Below the pieces are notes generated by a model that was not told where the DNA came from, searched no databases, and was given only the letters and a program-made list of their open reading frames with translations. A stretch of DNA of 9,363 bases from an uncultured Pelagibacteraceae bacterium (lineage in GTDB: Bacteria; Pseudomonadota; Alphaproteobacteria; Pelagibacterales; Pelagibacteraceae), in contig CACHBY010000021.1 in assembly GCA_902578175.1 (NCBI GenBank), positions 1 to 9,363 of the forward strand. Direction: 5' to 3'. The position numbers and the translations under genes were made by a program. This document shows, in pieces, positions 8,300 to 9,363 of the stretch (position 1 is the first letter of the stretch; the number at the start of each line of letters is the position of its first letter).

Positions 8300-8353
8300 T
8301 TCAGAGTAATTATGCTAGGAAAATCTAAATATTATGGTTTATAGGTACAAATA

Positions 8354-9172
8354 ATGACTAAAAATTTAGACTTAGAAGGGCTTCAATCAATTGCTGATAA
8401 TTATGACCTTTTTTATATAGATTTGTGGGGGGTCATTCATAATGGCATCAAAATACATAACTCAGCAATAGAAACTTTAAATGAACTAAAGAAAAAAAAT
8501 AAAAGTTTTGTTCTTTTAACCAATGCTCCTAGACCAAATGCTACAGTTAATAAATTTTTAGAAAAAATGGGCATGAGTGAAGATTTGAGAGAGCATGTTT
8601 TTACCTCAGGAGAGGCAGCTTTAAATTTTTTAAAAACATCTTTTAAATTTAAGAATTTTTTCCATATAGGTCCTCCAAGAGACTTTGATTTGTTCAATGA
8701 ATTTAAAAATAATAAATCAACCGAACTAAATGAAAGTGAATATTTACTTTGTACAGGTTTATTTGATGATCATGAAGATGATTTAAGTTATTACAAAAAC
8801 TTGCTTGAAAAACAAACAACAAAAAAAATGATTTGTACTAACCCCGATTTAATAGTTGATCGAGGAAATATTAGAGAATTGTGTGCAGGCTCAGTTGCTA
8901 TGGTTTTTGAAAAAATGGGTGGAGAAGTAATTTATTTTGGCAAACCTCATGCAGAGGTTTACAATCAATCAATAGATAATGTTGGCAAGAAAGTTTTGGC
9001 AATTGGTGATAATTTAAATACAGATATAAAAGGTGCTAATTTATTAAATTACCATTCTTTGTTGGTTTGCAATGGAATTCATAAAGAAGAGATACTTAAA
9101 AAAGGAGTTTCTGAAGTTTCAAAGGAGTATGAAGCTATTGTCAATTTTACTCAAACAGAATTAAAATGGTAA
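8354..9172 (+). CDS. HAD-superfamily IIA hydrolase, TIGR01459-like
   Basis: A 272-residue HAD-like protein of subclass IIA (the NagD-type cap group). Motif I is FYIDLWGVIHNG with the nucleophile Asp23; motif II is LLTNAPRP with Thr56; motif III Lys197 lies in YFGKPHAEVYN; motif IV is AIGDNLNTDIKGA with Asp219 and Asp224. In motif I, the usual second Asp (DxD) is Trp25. As I recall, this DxWGV form is typical of the TIGR01459 subfamily, so it may not be an ordinary phosphatase; the substrate is unknown. The start ATG follows a weak TAGG. The gene diverges from groES across a 131-bp gap, and its last 7 bases overlap the start of ribF. This suggests co-translation and perhaps a role near flavin nucleotide metabolism. 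Confidence 0.88.
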   Translation: MTKNLDLEGLQSIADNYDLFYIDLWGVIHNGIKIHNSAIETLNELKKKNKSFVLLTNAPRPNATVNKFLEKMGMSEDLREHVFTSGEAALNFLKTSFKFKNFFHIGPPRDFDLFNEFKNNKSTELNESEYLLCTGLFDDHEDDLSYYKNLLEKQTTKKMICTNPDLIVDRGNIRELCAGSVAMVFEKMGGEVIYFGKPHAEVYNQSIDNVGKKVLAIGDNLNTDIKGANLLNYHSLLVCNGIHKEEILKKGVSEVSKEYEAIVNFTQTELKW

Positions 9173-9363
9173 AGCTATATAAAAATTTCAATATTAAAAA
9201 TAACCATAAAAATTCAATTATTTTAATTGGAAATTTTGATGGTCTTCATTTAGGTCATCAAAAATTATTTAAATTAGCTCTATCATATAAAAAAAAATAC
9301 AATTCAAAAATAGGTGTAATTAATTTTGATCCAATGCCTAAGATGTATTTTAATAATTCATTG
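9166..9363 (+). CDS. ribF: Bifunctional riboflavin kinase/FAD synthetase RibF, N-terminal part
   Basis: The ATG at 9166 opens a frame that is still open at the window end (66 codons visible; the full protein is usually about 310). RibF phosphorylates riboflavin to FMN and adenylates FMN to FAD. The visible part is the start of the FAD-synthetase domain: IILIGNFDGLHLGHQ at about residues 18-32 contains the HxGH-type nucleotidyltransferase motif (HLGH at 28-31), and VINFDPMPK at about 51-59 fits the following strand ('tF.phP'). The start overlaps the HAD gene by 7 bp in another frame, which points to translational coupling. No Shine-Dalgarno sequence lies at normal distance. The riboflavin-kinase domain is outside the window. 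Confidence 0.93.
   Translation, partial: MVKLYKNFNIKNNHKNSIILIGNFDGLHLGHQKLFKLALSYKKKYNSKIGVINFDPMPKMYFNNSL

Noticed and set aside
8223..8353. CIRCE operator upstream of groES
   Set aside because: Searched by eye for TTAGCACTC-N9-GAGTGCTAA; nothing close to either half is present.
8437..8697. 86-codon minus-strand ORF opposite the HAD gene
   Set aside because: It is antisense to HAD motifs I and II, with no recognisable content.

Overview
The window looks like a piece of a streamlined, AT-rich alphaproteobacterial genome, most probably SAR11 ('Candidatus Pelagibacter' and relatives). This is an inference. It rests on very low G+C (roughly 30% by eye), lysine- and asparagine-rich proteins full of AAA/AAT codons, almost no intergenic DNA, and housekeeping proteins (GroEL, GroES, TypA, RibF) that read as proteobacterial. 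There are no mobile elements, CRISPR arrays, tRNAs, rRNAs or phage genes, so this is core rather than accessory DNA.

Layout, left to right. (1) Plus-strand cluster 1-2796: the 3' part of tldD, then pmbA/tldE, then a renalase-like FAD/NAD(P) oxidoreductase. The spacing is 3 bp and then a 4-bp ATGA overlap. (2) 2799-4151: a secreted DUF6134-like protein (minus) and a YczE-type membrane protein (plus), diverging from only 24 bp. Both are of unknown function and both end tail-to-tail against their outer neighbours. (3) Minus strand 4148-8222: typA/bipA, a 38-codon lysine-rich small ORF, the groEL terminator, groEL and groES. (4) Plus strand from 8354: a HAD-IIA (TIGR01459-like) protein whose last codons overlap the start of ribF, which is cut by the window edge.

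Regulation visible in sequence: groES-groEL is preceded by a good alphaproteobacterial sigma-32 (RpoH) promoter, CTTG-N17-TCTATAT, with no CIRCE element. It ends at a perfect 11-bp hairpin with an eight-base T tract. groES and groEL are also the only genes here with full AAAGGAG ribosome binding sites. A TATAAT box and a 6-bp inverted repeat overlap the sigma-32 -35 region.

How the genes work together: TldD and TldE form one heterodimeric zinc peptidase, GroES and GroEL form one chaperonin, and RibF makes FMN and FAD. The oxidoreductase and the HAD protein are translationally coupled to tldE and ribF respectively, which hints at functional links but does not prove them. I see no clear new defence or mobile system. 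The best leads are the small basic ORF behind the groEL terminator, the uncharacterised DUF6134/YczE divergent pair, the tldD-tldE-oxidoreductase cluster, and the extreme gene packing, including one CTAG that serves as stop codon for two convergent genes.
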